Assembly (NCBI GenBank): GCA_018971565.1 | Contig: JAGXAO010000006.1 | Location: forward strand, 1 to 41,279 | Origin: Rhodospirillales bacterium | GTDB lineage: Bacteria; Pseudomonadota; Alphaproteobacteria; Acetobacterales; Acetobacteraceae | Direction of reading: 5' to 3' | DNA length: 41,279 nt | Shown here: one piece after another, positions 24,881 through 33,765 of the stretch | Position numbering within the stretch: position 1 is the stretch's first letter | Layout: every line of letters begins with the position of its first letter | The notes under the pieces: generated by a model | What the model was told of the DNA's origin: nothing | The model's database searches: none | What the model saw: only the letters and a program-made list of their open reading frames with translations | Program-made: the position numbers and the translations under genes

Positions 24881-25495
24881 TCAGGCGGGCTGTGAAAACA
24901 GTACCGCCTGGGCTATCGCCCCCGCCAACACTTCCACCCCTTCCCCGCTGCGTGCATTGGTGGCGATAAGCGGCTTGCCCGCGCGGGCTTTGCGCGCCTC
25001 CTCCAGCATCCCCTCCAGGTTAACACCCACATAGGGTGCGAGGTCTATCTTGTTGATGACGAGCAGGTCGCAGCGCAGTACGCCGGGTCCGCGCTTGCGG
25101 GGAATATCATCTCCACCGGCCACGTCGATCACAAAAATCCACCAATCCACAAGATCAAGCGAAAAAGTTGAGGCAAGATTGTCGCCGCCGGATTCATAGA
25201 TGATCAATTCCAACCCCGGTATCGCGGCCTCCATCCGGTCGCCCGCCAGCATGTTCAGCGTCGGGTCCTCGCGGATAACAGTATGCGGGCAGGCTCCTGC
25301 CTCCACCGCGCCCACGCGCGCAGGGTCAATTAACCCAGACCGGCGCAGGCGTTCGGCATCCTCGGCCGTTACAAGGTCATTGGTAATGACAGCAAAATTA
25401 ACGCCCCGGCGCTGTAACACTGGTATCAATGCCTCTATCAGCGCCGTTTTGCCTGAACCAACTGGCCCGCCAATACCAATCCGCGCAGCACTCAC
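24881..25495 (-). CDS. ureG: urease accessory GTPase UreG
   Basis: 204-aa SIMIBI GTPase that delivers nickel to urease with UreE, UreF and UreH. Motifs: P-loop [34 protein letters not shown], the metal-binding CPHT in [26 protein letters not shown], and [16 protein letters not shown]. Its start is GTG (25493-25495). It is full-length and intact, but no other urease gene lies beside it; the upstream leftward gene is a glycosyltransferase. Either the rest of the urease locus is elsewhere or this is a stand-alone paralogue. Confidence 0.95.
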   Translation of the reverse strand: MSAARIGIGGPVGSGKTALIEALIPVLQRRGVNFAVITNDLVTAEDAERLRRSGLIDPARVGAVEAGACPHTVIREDPTLNMLAGDRMEAAIPGLELIIYESGGDNLASTFSLDLVDWWIFVIDVAGGDDIPRKRGPGVLRCDLLVINKIDLAPYVGVNLEGMLEEARKARAGKPLIATNARSGEGVEVLAGAIAQAVLFSQPA

Positions 25496-25547
25496 CTTAA
25501 TGGCCCCCTCTTATAGCGGGCATACTCCGCCAGGTGCCGCAATCCCG

Positions 25548-26747
25548 TCAAGGAAGTGCCGGCATAACACCATTAGCCACCAAAGCCTGGCGCATCGCCT
25601 CGCCGTTCAGCGCTTTGGCAGCGTGTGCCCTGGCCTTGCTGCCCATAGCCAGCCGTAAACCGGCATCATTACCTAGCCTGCGCAGCCACGCCGCCGCATG
25701 GGCCACATCCGGTTCGGCCCACCGCGCGTCTGGTATGGGCGTGTAGATACTGCTCTCATCCTTCACATTCACCAACTCATAGCCAATCAGCGCGGCGCAG
25801 CTTTTGTCCATGAAAGCCATATTTCCAGACCATCCTGTTGCCACTACGGGCTTTCCGCGCAGCATCGCCTCCGCCAGCACCAGGCCGAACCCTTCCGCCC
25901 GATGCAGGCTGAGAATGATATCCGCCCGCGCCATTAACGCCGTAACCCTGGCTTTTGGCCAAACACCGCTGATAACCTGTATATTAGGGCTGGCAACAGC
26001 TTCTATTTGCGCCGCTTCACGCGGGTAGGCTGCCGCACCCTGTAGCTTCAGAATCAGCCGCTGATCCACCCGGTTCGCGAAAGCGCGCCTGAACGCTTCA
26101 ACGCCTGCCAACGGATTTTTACGAGTGAAGCTGGAACCCAGGGAGAGCACCATCAACGTCACGGTCACCTGGCTTGGCAGATCTAGGCCGTGCGCCGCTT
26201 CGATTGGAGGTAAGCCGCATAACGCCAGCGGGTAAGGCACCATACGTACCCGCTCAGGCAAAATTACCTCCAACGCCTGCGCTACAAATGGCGATGGCGC
26301 CCACACTTCGTGAACATAACGCCCGCCCGCCGCCCAGCTTTCCGGCACAACCGGCAATTCCCAGGCCCAGCTGCCAATAACCCGCCGCCGAACTAAGGTT
26401 TTTTTCGCCCTAGCCAGCATCAATGGCAGGCTCGGCGCGTTAACAGCCAGCAACAGCGCGGCGGCCTCAGGAACATACCCGCGCGGCGCGCGCCCTGCCC
26501 CAAACGTAACGGGGTAGCCACCGAACCCTAACGCCTGCACGCCAGCAAGCAGAATTCTCGCAGCCTCGCCAAGGCCGGTCGTTGCCTCCAGCTCTCCGCC
26601 AACCGCCACGCCATAACTGGGAGATGAGGATGGCGAACAAGCGCACGGCGCGAGAACACGGGCAACAGCTTCCAGCCCACGGCGCCGCGCCCTTGCGGGC
26701 AACAGCCGCCACAACCTATGAGTGATTGATAGCGTCTCTGAATTCAT
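25548..26747 (-). CDS. GT4-type glycosyltransferase
   Basis: 399-aa GT-B fold glycosyltransferase of the group 1/GT4 type. The C-terminal nucleotide-sugar domain is recognisable: VTLMVLSLGSSFTRKNPLAG, FRRAFANRVDQRLILKLQG, then the donor-binding segment ADIILSLHRAEGFGLVLAEAM and GKPVVATGWSGNMAFMD. The N-terminal half includes GLGEAARILLAGVQALGF and VIGSWAWELPVVPESW. No transmembrane segment, so cytoplasmic or peripheral. It diverges from a second glycosyltransferase, hinting at a surface-polysaccharide role; acceptor and sugar are unknown. Confidence 0.88.
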   Translation of the reverse strand: MNSETLSITHRLWRLLPARARRRGLEAVARVLAPCACSPSSSPSYGVAVGGELEATTGLGEAARILLAGVQALGFGGYPVTFGAGRAPRGYVPEAAALLLAVNAPSLPLMLARAKKTLVRRRVIGSWAWELPVVPESWAAGGRYVHEVWAPSPFVAQALEVILPERVRMVPYPLALCGLPPIEAAHGLDLPSQVTVTLMVLSLGSSFTRKNPLAGVEAFRRAFANRVDQRLILKLQGAAAYPREAAQIEAVASPNIQVISGVWPKARVTALMARADIILSLHRAEGFGLVLAEAMLRGKPVVATGWSGNMAFMDKSCAALIGYELVNVKDESSIYTPIPDARWAEPDVAHAAAWLRRLGNDAGLRLAMGSKARAHAAKALNGEAMRQALVANGVMPALP

Positions 26748-26795
26748 GAATAAGCCCAGACGTTTTTGTGGGTATTTACTTAATCCATTCCAATT

Positions 26796-26841
26796 AAACC
26801 AAAATACAAAATTAAGTTTTCAGCAAGTTTTGGTTTTTTTT
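26796..26841 (+). promoter_or_regulatory. terminator-like hairpin between divergent glycosyltransferases
   Basis: AAACCAAAA (26796-26804) pairs perfectly with TTTTGGTTT (26828-26836), with a smaller AAAATTAAGTTTT dyad inside the loop, and is followed by an uninterrupted T-run on the plus strand. No plus-strand gene ends here (the nearest upstream one is the porin at 24855), so it may act as a leader attenuator for the rightward gene or block antisense transcription. Confidence 0.5.
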
Positions 26842-26850
26842 ATTATTAGT

Positions 26851-26867
26851 TAACTTATGTTAAGTTA
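26851..26867. promoter_or_regulatory. palindrome upstream of the rightward glycosyltransferase
   Basis: TAACTTA-TGT-TAAGTTA, a perfect 7-3-7 inverted repeat in the AT-rich divergent gap. Its last base is the A of the track ATG at 26867, which suggests either an operator over the translation start or that the true start lies downstream. Confidence 0.5.
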
Positions 26868-28042
26868 TGTCCAGGCCACTACTTTTTCCAATACGGCAAA
26901 CTGCCTCCACGGCTCACCGGACACCCGACTTCTTCATAAGTGGCAACCTGCTTTGTGCCATGCGTTATGGCGCTCTTGGGGCGTCATCGCGCCTGCGTCT
27001 TGCCCAATACGCACCTTATTTAAGCCAAGCCGGACTCAATGTAAGGCTGCGGCCATTTCTGCAAGACGATTATCTGGGAGCACTTTATTCCGGACGGCAG
27101 CGCACGGGTGCGGCAATAGCGGCGTATCAACGGGCCATTACTTTGCGGGACGAGATTAAGCAGCACGATCTGCTATGGATTGAGAAGGAATTATTGCCCT
27201 GGCTGCCGTTCTGGCTTGAACGCGGCATATTGAGGGATACCCCCTATATTCTCGATTTCGACGACGCCTGGGCACTGCGCTATGCCGAATCAAATTCGCC
27301 TCTCGTGAGAATGCTGCTGCGCAACAAATTTGGCAAATTGCTGCGCGGCGCCGCACTCACAATTGTCGCCAACGACACACTTTATCATTGGGCTTTGGCG
27401 GAGGGGGCAAGAAATATCCTGCTTCTGCCCACAGTTATAGATCTTGCGCGCTACGAGCCCGTGCCGCCGCCGCAAGGCCCATTCACCATCGGCTGGATCG
27501 GCACCCCCCTCACCGCCACCTACCTGCATGCGATCGCCGAACCGCTGCGCATATTAAACCAGGAACAATCATTTAAATTGCTTGTTATCGGCGCGCCAGG
27601 CTTCACCTTACCGGGCGTTGATGTGGAAAGTGTCGCCTGGACCGAAGATACCGAAGCGGCTCTCATCAGTCTCTGTCATGTCGGGATCATGCCGCTGCCA
27701 GATACGGAATGGGCCAATGGCAAATCCGGCTACAAGCTGATCCAGTATATGGCGATGGCGCGGCCCGCGGTGGCAAGCCCTATCGGGGCCAATAACCGCA
27801 TTGTCGTTCATGGCGAAACCGAATTCCTTGCGCATACGGCACAAGACTGGGTAACGCATCTGCGCACGCTGCGCGACAATGCCGGCCTCGCCGCCGAAAC
27901 GGGCCGGGCTGCACGCCGCTATGTTGAACAGAATTACAGCCTGGGTGTTACCGCGCCCGTTCTGCTGGACACAATCACTGAGTTGCTTGGCAATATTGCA
28001 GCACGTAAGGCCGGAAAGCATGTTGCAGGGCAGGCCCGCTGA
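26867..28042 (+). CDS. glycosyltransferase family protein
   Basis: Up to 391-aa GT-B glycosyltransferase. N-terminal MRYGALGASSRLRLAQYAPYL is a recurrent start in this group; then LLWIEKELLPWLPFW, YILDFDDAWALRYAES, and a C-terminal domain with TIGWIGTPLTATYLHAIAEPL, LCHVGIMPLPDTEWANGKSG and KLIQYMAMARPAVASPIGANN. ATG 26960 (MRYGALGASS) is an alternative start that fits family patterns better than 26867, where no ribosome-binding site is seen. Its 3' end overlaps the convergent sulfotransferase gene by 68 nt. Substrate unknown. Confidence 0.85.
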   Translation: MSRPLLFPIRQTASTAHRTPDFFISGNLLCAMRYGALGASSRLRLAQYAPYLSQAGLNVRLRPFLQDDYLGALYSGRQRTGAAIAAYQRAITLRDEIKQHDLLWIEKELLPWLPFWLERGILRDTPYILDFDDAWALRYAESNSPLVRMLLRNKFGKLLRGAALTIVANDTLYHWALAEGARNILLLPTVIDLARYEPVPPPQGPFTIGWIGTPLTATYLHAIAEPLRILNQEQSFKLLVIGAPGFTLPGVDVESVAWTEDTEAALISLCHVGIMPLPDTEWANGKSGYKLIQYMAMARPAVASPIGANNRIVVHGETEFLAHTAQDWVTHLRTLRDNAGLAAETGRAARRYVEQNYSLGVTAPVLLDTITELLGNIAARKAGKHVAGQAR

Positions 28043-29183
28043 GCTTGAACGCCTCCAGCCGGTAAGGCGCGTGCCGCCCGTAACCGCCACGCGGTTTCGC
28101 CTTGATGACGCGGTTCATGGCCATGGACGCCGCCTGCGTCAGCTCTTCGCCAAAATGCCCATAAATGCGCGCCATTGCCGCCAGCGGGTCGGCGGTGAAT
28201 TCTTCATACTGCATGTGCAATTTGCGTGAGGCGGGCACATCCGCACGTTGGTCGAATTCCAGCAGCAGATTCGCACCCTGCGTCCAGCGCGCGGCAACCT
28301 GCGCGCCAATCTCCCCCGCATCTATCCCGCGCAAAAATGGCCGGCGGAGCACTTGCGTGAGATGCGCGACCGAGCCCAACACCGCCAACGGGTCGCGATG
28401 CAGGATAACGAAGCGCGCATCAGGATAAACCCGCAAAATCGCGTCCAGCGTAAAAGTATGGTCCGGGCATTTCAGCACCCAACGCGCGGGTTGGCCGTTT
28501 TGTAAAAATTGCAGGAATTTTTTATGAAAAACGAAAGCATCGTCATGCCCGCGCCGTTCCAGCCATTCAAAATAAGAGGGCACGCGATGGGTGGAATCGA
28601 ACCGCAGGCTCTGGAACACGTGCGCGGTGATTTCACTGCATTCCTGCGGGCTGTCGGCATAAATCGGGTGGAGGTCACGAAACCCGGGTGCCAAGCCGTT
28701 GAAGAGGTCGAGTTGCTTATCCACACGGATAACACGTTTGTCGCCATCAGGGTTGAAACCGGCCGGGCGCGGAGCGGGATAGATCATTTGCCAGTTACGC
28801 GGCACCTGGTTGTCAGGGTCTTCCGCCATCAGGGTATGGAGAAAGCTCGTGCCCGAACGGGGCAGGCCCAGAATAATCAACGGAGCCTTGATGGGAGCAG
28901 CCGTGAGCGCCGGATTGGCCGCGTGCGCGTCCTCGATAAATTGCGCGTTGCGCAGAAGCCGGATGAAATCCCATTTCAGGGACACACGCCCAAAAAGGCT
29001 CAACTCTGATTCCGCGTGAATTGAGGTAAGAAGCTGTTCCAGCCCTTCTATGGCATCCGCTGACGGCGACACCTTCGCGGCACGAGTTAAATCTCCGGCA
29101 TCAGCCGCTGAAAATGCCGCGTCGGGCAAAAGCTTGTCCGCCAAAGTGAAGCCTTTGCTCAGAATCGTCGCTAATGCCGCCAT
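27975..29183 (-). CDS. sulfotransferase family protein
   Basis: 402-aa protein with a PAPS-dependent sulfotransferase fold. The 5'-phosphosulfate loop is PLIILGLPRSGTSFLHTLMAEDP, and the 3'-phosphate-binding segment is YPDARFVILHRDPLAVLGSVAHL. Other blocks are WVLKCPDHTFTLDAILRVYPD and LHMQYEEFTADPLAAMARIY. It is cytoplasmic with no signal. Neighbouring glycosyltransferases suggest modification of a polysaccharide or glycolipid, but many such proteins act on other small molecules. It starts 1 nt after the gloA stop and is probably co-transcribed with it. Confidence 0.88.
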   Translation of the reverse strand: MAALATILSKGFTLADKLLPDAAFSAADAGDLTRAAKVSPSADAIEGLEQLLTSIHAESELSLFGRVSLKWDFIRLLRNAQFIEDAHAANPALTAAPIKAPLIILGLPRSGTSFLHTLMAEDPDNQVPRNWQMIYPAPRPAGFNPDGDKRVIRVDKQLDLFNGLAPGFRDLHPIYADSPQECSEITAHVFQSLRFDSTHRVPSYFEWLERRGHDDAFVFHKKFLQFLQNGQPARWVLKCPDHTFTLDAILRVYPDARFVILHRDPLAVLGSVAHLTQVLRRPFLRGIDAGEIGAQVAARWTQGANLLLEFDQRADVPASRKLHMQYEEFTADPLAAMARIYGHFGEELTQAASMAMNRVIKAKPRGGYGRHAPYRLEAFKLSGPALQHAFRPYVLQYCQATQ

Positions 29184-29184
29184 C

Positions 29185-29583
29185 TTAGTGCCGCTTCCGT
29201 TCGATCAACTCTATCTTGTAGCCATCCGGATCCTCGATAAAAGCAATGACGGTGGTACCGAATTTCACCGGGCCAGGCTCGCGGGAAATCGTCACACCTG
29301 CTTCGCGCAACCTTTCGCAGGTGGCGTAAATATCTGGCACGCCGAGCGCCAGATGCCCGAATGCCGTACCGGTCTCATAGGTTTTCACGCCCCAATTATA
29401 GGTAAGCTCCAGCACCGTATGGCCGGCCTCATCGCCGTAGCCCACGAACACCAGGGTATATTTGCCTTCTGCTACCTCAGTCCGGCGAAGCTCTTTCATG
29501 CCAAGCAGGCCGGTATAGAAGCGCACGCTCCTGTCCAGGTCACCCACACGTAGCATTGTATGAAGGTAAGAGAATTCGCTCAC
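29185..29583 (-). CDS. gloA: glyoxalase I (lactoylglutathione lyase)
   Basis: 132-aa VOC-fold metalloenzyme detoxifying methylglyoxal with glutathione. The N-terminal [28 protein letters not shown] carries the first metal histidine; [10 protein letters not shown] and [19 protein letters not shown] follow, and the C-terminal [15 protein letters not shown] carries the last glutamate ligand. Length and motif order match the Ni-type bacterial enzyme. The start is GTG. It lies between lpxI and the sulfotransferase gene on the same strand. Confidence 0.95.
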   Translation of the reverse strand: MSEFSYLHTMLRVGDLDRSVRFYTGLLGMKELRRTEVAEGKYTLVFVGYGDEAGHTVLELTYNWGVKTYETGTAFGHLALGVPDIYATCERLREAGVTISREPGPVKFGTTVIAFIEDPDGYKIELIERKRH

Positions 29584-29612
29584 GTTTGGCCTCTTCCGCT
29601 GGTCAAGCTCAT

Positions 29613-30431
29613 TTAAGTACGAATCCCGATCAAAAAAATACCTGCCTTATCGGCTATTTCAATCGAATGAAGCCGTTCTGCCAAGATAGTGCCGCCAGCC
29701 TCAAATGCCACACCCCTGAGCCCTGCGTCCAGCACATGGCGTATTGTATCGGGCCCGATAGTCGGCAGGTCCGCCCGCCGGTCTTGTTGAGGCTTGGCGA
29801 TTTTTACAAGCACACCAGCCGGGCCGGGCCGGGCGACTGCCGGAATACGGGAAAGCATCGCATCCGTGCCCTCCACTGTCTCTAGTGCCAGCACAATCCC
29901 CTGCTGCACAACACATGCCTGCCCAATATCGGCGCCACCAGTCACTTTAAGAACACCCATACCGCGCTCGATATCAGCCATCGCTTGTGCGTCCGGCCCC
30001 TGGCGCGTCAGCAACCCATCTGGCGCCAAGGCGTCAGTCAGAATCTCGTGCGCCCCCAATACCTTGAAACCTTCCTCGGAGAGCACACGTACAATCGCCG
30101 CAAGCAGTCCGTCATCCCCCAGAAAGGCCGCCTTGCCAATGCGCGCCAATAATTTCGCGCCTTCCGCATCCGGCCGTAGAGAAAGAAAAGAAGGCCGTTT
30201 GACCGGGCCGATCATCACCAGATCCGTGCAGCCTTGCTCGCGGAAGGCGCGTAGCATTGCGCCCGCGGCGCCGAGGCGGTAAAACCGGTGCGGGTACGTA
30301 ATCAACACCTGCGGTTCGGCGTAACCCTCCAGCCCGGCAATGAACACGCGCCGCCCCGCTGCCTGGGCAGCAGCAGCCACCTGGCCGGGCAGGGCCCCAC
30401 CTCCGGCGATAATCCCGAGCGGGCTCGTCAT
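29613..30431 (-). CDS. lpxI: UDP-2,3-diacylglucosamine diphosphatase LpxI
   Basis: 272-aa LpxI-family enzyme (DUF1009), producing 2,3-diacylglucosamine-1-phosphate for lipid A; it replaces LpxH in many alphaproteobacteria. Typical blocks: [18 protein letters not shown] at the N-terminus, [86 protein letters not shown] and [15 protein letters not shown] 30431 ([12 protein letters not shown]) is chosen; the 25 extra residues in the track do not fit the family. Downstream, where lpxB is often found, there is instead gloA. Confidence 0.95.
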   Translation of the reverse strand: MTSPLGIIAGGGALPGQVAAAAQAAGRRVFIAGLEGYAEPQVLITYPHRFYRLGAAGAMLRAFREQGCTDLVMIGPVKRPSFLSLRPDAEGAKLLARIGKAAFLGDDGLLAAIVRVLSEEGFKVLGAHEILTDALAPDGLLTRQGPDAQAMADIERGMGVLKVTGGADIGQACVVQQGIVLALETVEGTDAMLSRIPAVARPGPAGVLVKIAKPQQDRRADLPTIGPDTIRHVLDAGLRGVAFEAGGTILAERLHSIEIADKAGIFLIGIRT

Positions 30432-30517
30432 GCGGCAATATTCATTGGAAACAACACTCTGAACTTGGCTGATACGAGCAATCGAATATTGCCCGGCCCG
30501 CGTCAACCAGGGCGGGT

Positions 30518-31312
30518 TTACGCTTCCTCGCCAGCCACGTTGGCCAGGATGCCGTGTTTGGAAGGTTTGGCAATAAAGGCCAAAATATCGTTCACAAGGG
30601 TGTTGTTTTTGTACATCCCGGCGGCTTGCGCCACGCGTTCAGCAAACACACCGGGGCCGCAAAACAGGAATGTATAGGCCGCGCGAATCTCGGCAATTTC
30701 AGCCTTCTCAAGCCCCCGGCGCTTCAGCCCGATAAGGTTGAGACCCAGCAATTCCGCCCTGGTGCCGAACACCCGGGCATAGGGAATCACGTCGCGCGTT
30801 ACCCCGGTTAAACCGCCAACCATGGCGCCAGCGCCAACGCGCGTGAATTGCAGCAGCGCCGCGTTGCCGCCGATAACCGCGCGGTTGCCTACCTCCACGT
30901 GGCCACCAAGAGCGACATTGTTGGAAATGATCACTCCATCGCCCAGCACACAATCATGCGCCACATGAACGGTGGCCATCAGCAGGCAATCCGCGCCAAT
31001 GCGGGTGATGCCACTGCCAGTAACGGTGCCGCGATGAATGGAGGCATGTTCGCGAATCTGCGTGCGCGGGCCAATCACCGTCTCGGTTTCTTCGCCGTTA
31101 TATTTCAGGTCCTGCGGCTCCAGCCCCACTGTACAGAAGGGAAACAGCTTTACGCCCGCACCCAGCTTCGTACGCCCGGCGATGGCCACATGGGAAACCA
31201 GTTCCACCCCTTCTTCCAGCACAACATCCTTACCCACCGTGCAGAATGGGCCGATTCTCACGCCGTGGGCAATCGTTGCTCCATCTTCAATAATGGCGGT
31301 GGGGTGGATCAT
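30518..31312 (-). CDS. lpxA: UDP-N-acetylglucosamine acyltransferase
   Basis: 264-aa left-handed parallel beta-helix acyltransferase catalysing the first step of lipid A synthesis, 3-O-acylation of UDP-GlcNAc. Hexapeptide repeats run from MIHPTAIIEDGATIAHGVRIG onwards. The catalytic histidine is probably in ADCLLMATVHVAHDC, and the segment ending VFGTRAELLGLNLIGLKRRGL is typical of LpxA. M8 (31312) is preferred to M1 (31333) because LpxA proteins start MIHPTA. Follows fabZ after a 126-nt gap. Confidence 0.96.
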   Translation of the reverse strand: MIHPTAIIEDGATIAHGVRIGPFCTVGKDVVLEEGVELVSHVAIAGRTKLGAGVKLFPFCTVGLEPQDLKYNGEETETVIGPRTQIREHASIHRGTVTGSGITRIGADCLLMATVHVAHDCVLGDGVIISNNVALGGHVEVGNRAVIGGNAALLQFTRVGAGAMVGGLTGVTRDVIPYARVFGTRAELLGLNLIGLKRRGLEKAEIAEIRAAYTFLFCGPGVFAERVAQAAGMYKNNTLVNDILAFIAKPSKHGILANVAGEEA

Positions 31313-31438
31313 ATTCTTTACCGTTTCCAGCATATTCTATCCGCTTCAGGTCTGCCCTATGCGCTGTACGCAAGGCGGCAGGCCGGGGCCAATCACATTC
31401 GATTACCGCATGTGTCGCGGCGGGCTGCCGGCGGATGG

Positions 31439-31930
31439 TTAAACCGGCTTCACCTCGTCCATGATCATGGCGGTAATTGTCGCTTCGGCAACGACAGCGC
31501 CGTCGACCCTGGCAGCACAAAGAAAACGCCATATCTGGCCCCGGCGTTTCTCCTTGGTCACGGTAATGCGAAGCTGGTCGCCCGGGGTAACAGGCTTGCG
31601 GAACTTCGCGCCGTCGATGGACATAAAATACACGATAGGTATGCCCGCCTCGGGCCCCAGCGTGGCAATCACGAGCCCTGCCGCTGTCTGCGCCATACTT
31701 TCAATAATCAACACCCCCGGCATCACCGGGTGGCCGGGGAAATGGCCCTGGAAGAATGGCTCGTTCACCGACACGTTCTTAATGCCGACAGCCGAATGAC
31801 TCTTGCGAACTTCCACCAGCCGGTCGACCAGAAGAAAGGGATAGCGGTGCGGGATCATCGACAGAATCTGCTTGATGTCGATCATCGCCACATCCACGGG
31901 CGGAAGATTATTATCCGTCTCGTCACTCAT
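31439..31930 (-). CDS. fabZ: 3-hydroxyacyl-ACP dehydratase FabZ
   Basis: 163-aa hot-dog-fold dehydratase removing water from beta-hydroxyacyl-ACP in fatty acid elongation. The active-site His and Glu are in EPFFQGHFPGHPVMPGVLIIESMAQ; the N-terminal part has DIKQILSMIPHRYPFLLVDRL. Set between lpxD and lpxA, it competes with them for hydroxyacyl-ACP, the usual balance point between phospholipid and lipid A. Its start overlaps the lpxD stop by 4 nt. Confidence 0.97.
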   Translation of the reverse strand: MSDETDNNLPPVDVAMIDIKQILSMIPHRYPFLLVDRLVEVRKSHSAVGIKNVSVNEPFFQGHFPGHPVMPGVLIIESMAQTAAGLVIATLGPEAGIPIVYFMSIDGAKFRKPVTPGDQLRITVTKEKRRGQIWRFLCAARVDGAVVAEATITAMIMDEVKPV

Positions 31931-32985
31931 TCTTTATCGGGTCCCTGTGTCTGTCCCTTGCGCCCTGTTTGGGCGAGTTTGCGCAAGGTTACCACCTCGC
32001 GAAAGAAATTTCTGGCGTTCTGTGCCGGGGCGCCAAGCACTTCCTCGCCCGGCGGCACATCCTGCATCACGCCGGATTGCGCGCCAATACGCGCCTTGTC
32101 CCCGATCTTCAAATGCCCCGCAAGCCCAGCCTGTGCCGCGATCATCACGCCCTGGCCGATTTGAGTGGAGCCGGAGACGCCCGCCTGCGCCACAACCACG
32201 GAAAACGGGCCGATATTCACGTTATGGCCAATCTGCACGAGGTTATCGATATGCACGCCTTGGCCGATAACAGTATCCTGCGCGGAGCCACGGTCTATGG
32301 TGGTGTTGGCGCCAATCTCCACTCCATCGCTTATCAAAACCCGTCCAAGTTGCGGCACGGGCGTGAAGCCGGCTTTTGAAATGGCAAAGCCAAACCCATC
32401 CTGGCCAATGCGCGCACCCGGATAAATCACCACATGGTTGCCCATAATCGCGTGGCTTACCGTTACCTGGGCATGGATACGGCAATTTTTACCAATCACC
32501 ACACCGGGGGCAATATACGTCAACGGCCCGATGGAAGTGCCAGCGCCGATTTCAGCACCTGCGCCGATAACCACCCCGGGGCCGATTTCTGCGCTTGGAT
32601 CAATAATGGCCGAAGGGTCAATCATCGCAGACGGATGCACGCAAGCCACCGGAACTGGAGACGGAAAAAACAAGGCCGAAACCTTTGCCCAGCCCACATA
32701 AGGCTCGGCCATGGCCAGCGCCACACAGCCTTCCGGCAGTTTTTCCACGAAATCCGGGTGCAGGATCACCGCCCCGGCCCTGGTTTCAGCCAGCATCCCG
32801 GCATAGCGCCGGTTATCCAGAAAGCTCACATCGTCCGGCCCGGCTGTTTGCAGAGGCGCTACGCCGGACAATAAACGATCCGGTTGTTCCGCTTCTACAC
32901 CAAGCAGGGTTGCAACCATGCCTATGGAATATGGCCCGGCGCGGCGAAAAAACCGTTCATCCCCGGGCTTGCCAGCATCCACCAT
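31927..32985 (-). CDS. lpxD: UDP-3-O-acylglucosamine N-acyltransferase
   Basis: 352-aa beta-helix acyltransferase, third step of lipid A synthesis. An N-terminal uridine-binding domain (DVSFLDNRRYAGMLAETRAGAVIL) precedes hexapeptide repeats PSAIIDPSAEIGPGVVIG, HAIMGNHVVIYPGARIGQDG, and the catalytic-histidine region VHIDNLVQIGHNVNIG. The track starts at a TTG; the adjacent ATG 32985 is preferred. It follows the ompH stop directly (TGATTGATG). Confidence 0.96.
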   Translation of the reverse strand: MVDAGKPGDERFFRRAGPYSIGMVATLLGVEAEQPDRLLSGVAPLQTAGPDDVSFLDNRRYAGMLAETRAGAVILHPDFVEKLPEGCVALAMAEPYVGWAKVSALFFPSPVPVACVHPSAMIDPSAIIDPSAEIGPGVVIGAGAEIGAGTSIGPLTYIAPGVVIGKNCRIHAQVTVSHAIMGNHVVIYPGARIGQDGFGFAISKAGFTPVPQLGRVLISDGVEIGANTTIDRGSAQDTVIGQGVHIDNLVQIGHNVNIGPFSVVVAQAGVSGSTQIGQGVMIAAQAGLAGHLKIGDKARIGAQSGVMQDVPPGEEVLGAPAQNARNFFREVVTLRKLAQTGRKGQTQGPDKE

Positions 32986-32988
32986 CAA

Positions 32989-33765
32989 TCAGGGGCCGAC
33001 GCCGCCGCCCTGGTCTTCAGGGGTATCCACCTGCATACCGGGCGTTACCACGCTCGGCGGCACAGTTACGTGCGGCAATAGTTTGTTCAGCTCCGCCACG
33101 GTCTCATCGGTGATGTCAAAAGCCGAAACGTTCAACACCGCTTGTTCGCGGTGCAGCACCAAATTCATGCCATGTGCCTGCGCTTCCTGCCTGACGATTC
33201 CAGCCAGCTCAGCTTCGATCTGCTGCAAAGCCGCTTGCCCGGAGTTCTGAATCGCCTGATTGCGCTCCTGGAATTTAGTCTGAGTCGCGGCAATCTCGTT
33301 CTGTAAATCCTGCTCTTTTTTCTCAAGCGCCGCATCGCTCAACTTGCCACGCTCAGCCATGATAGCCTGCTGCTCAGACTGAATCTTGCCACGAGCAGCC
33401 TGCGCATCTTTGGCCAAAACAGACTGGCGCCTCTGAATTTCGGCCTGCACATCTTGTGCCGCGGTGGATTTCTGCAGCACTTCCGGGACCGAAAGCACAC
33501 CAATAACCGCTGTGGGCGGCGCCGGTTCGGCTGGCAACGGCGGCAGTACTGGCACCTTAAAATCCGCCTCGGATGACCCATTCGCAGCATTTGCCGACGA
33601 AACTTCAGGCCGCGGCCGTGGTGCAACCGCTGGCACACTATGTTGCTGCGCCGTGGGGGGCATGAAATACCCGGGTGAGCCGGAGGCTGACTGGGCATGA
33701 GCCGCCGGTGCGGCCCCGAACATCAACAATGGTAAAACGAGCGTATATCGGGAAAGAGCGGACAC
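32989..33765 (-). CDS. OmpH/Skp-family periplasmic chaperone
   Basis: 258-aa secreted protein in the conserved position between bamA and lpxD. The signal peptide is MSALSRYTLVLPLLMFGAAPAAHAQ, with a GTG start. A Pro-rich linker follows, then the OmpH-type domain: IGVLSVPEVLQKSTAAQDVQAEIQ, a long charged coiled coil (AEIQRRQSVLAKDAQAARGK, EKKEQDLQNEIAATQTKFQE), and a C-terminal strand LVLHREQAVLNVSAFDITDETVAELNK. Skp-type trimers hold unfolded outer-membrane proteins for the Bam complex. The N-terminal linker makes it longer than E. coli Skp. Confidence 0.9.
   Translation of the reverse strand: MSALSRYTLVLPLLMFGAAPAAHAQSASGSPGYFMPPTAQQHSVPAVAPRPRPEVSSANAANGSSEADFKVPVLPPLPAEPAPPTAVIGVLSVPEVLQKSTAAQDVQAEIQRRQSVLAKDAQAARGKIQSEQQAIMAERGKLSDAALEKKEQDLQNEIAATQTKFQERNQAIQNSGQAALQQIEAELAGIVRQEAQAHGMNLVLHREQAVLNVSAFDITDETVAELNKLLPHVTVPPSVVTPGMQVDTPEDQGGGVGP

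Noticed and set aside
30848-32164. 438-aa plus-strand ORF across lpxA, fabZ and lpxD
   Set aside because: It spans three real minus-strand genes and their gaps and has typical antisense composition.
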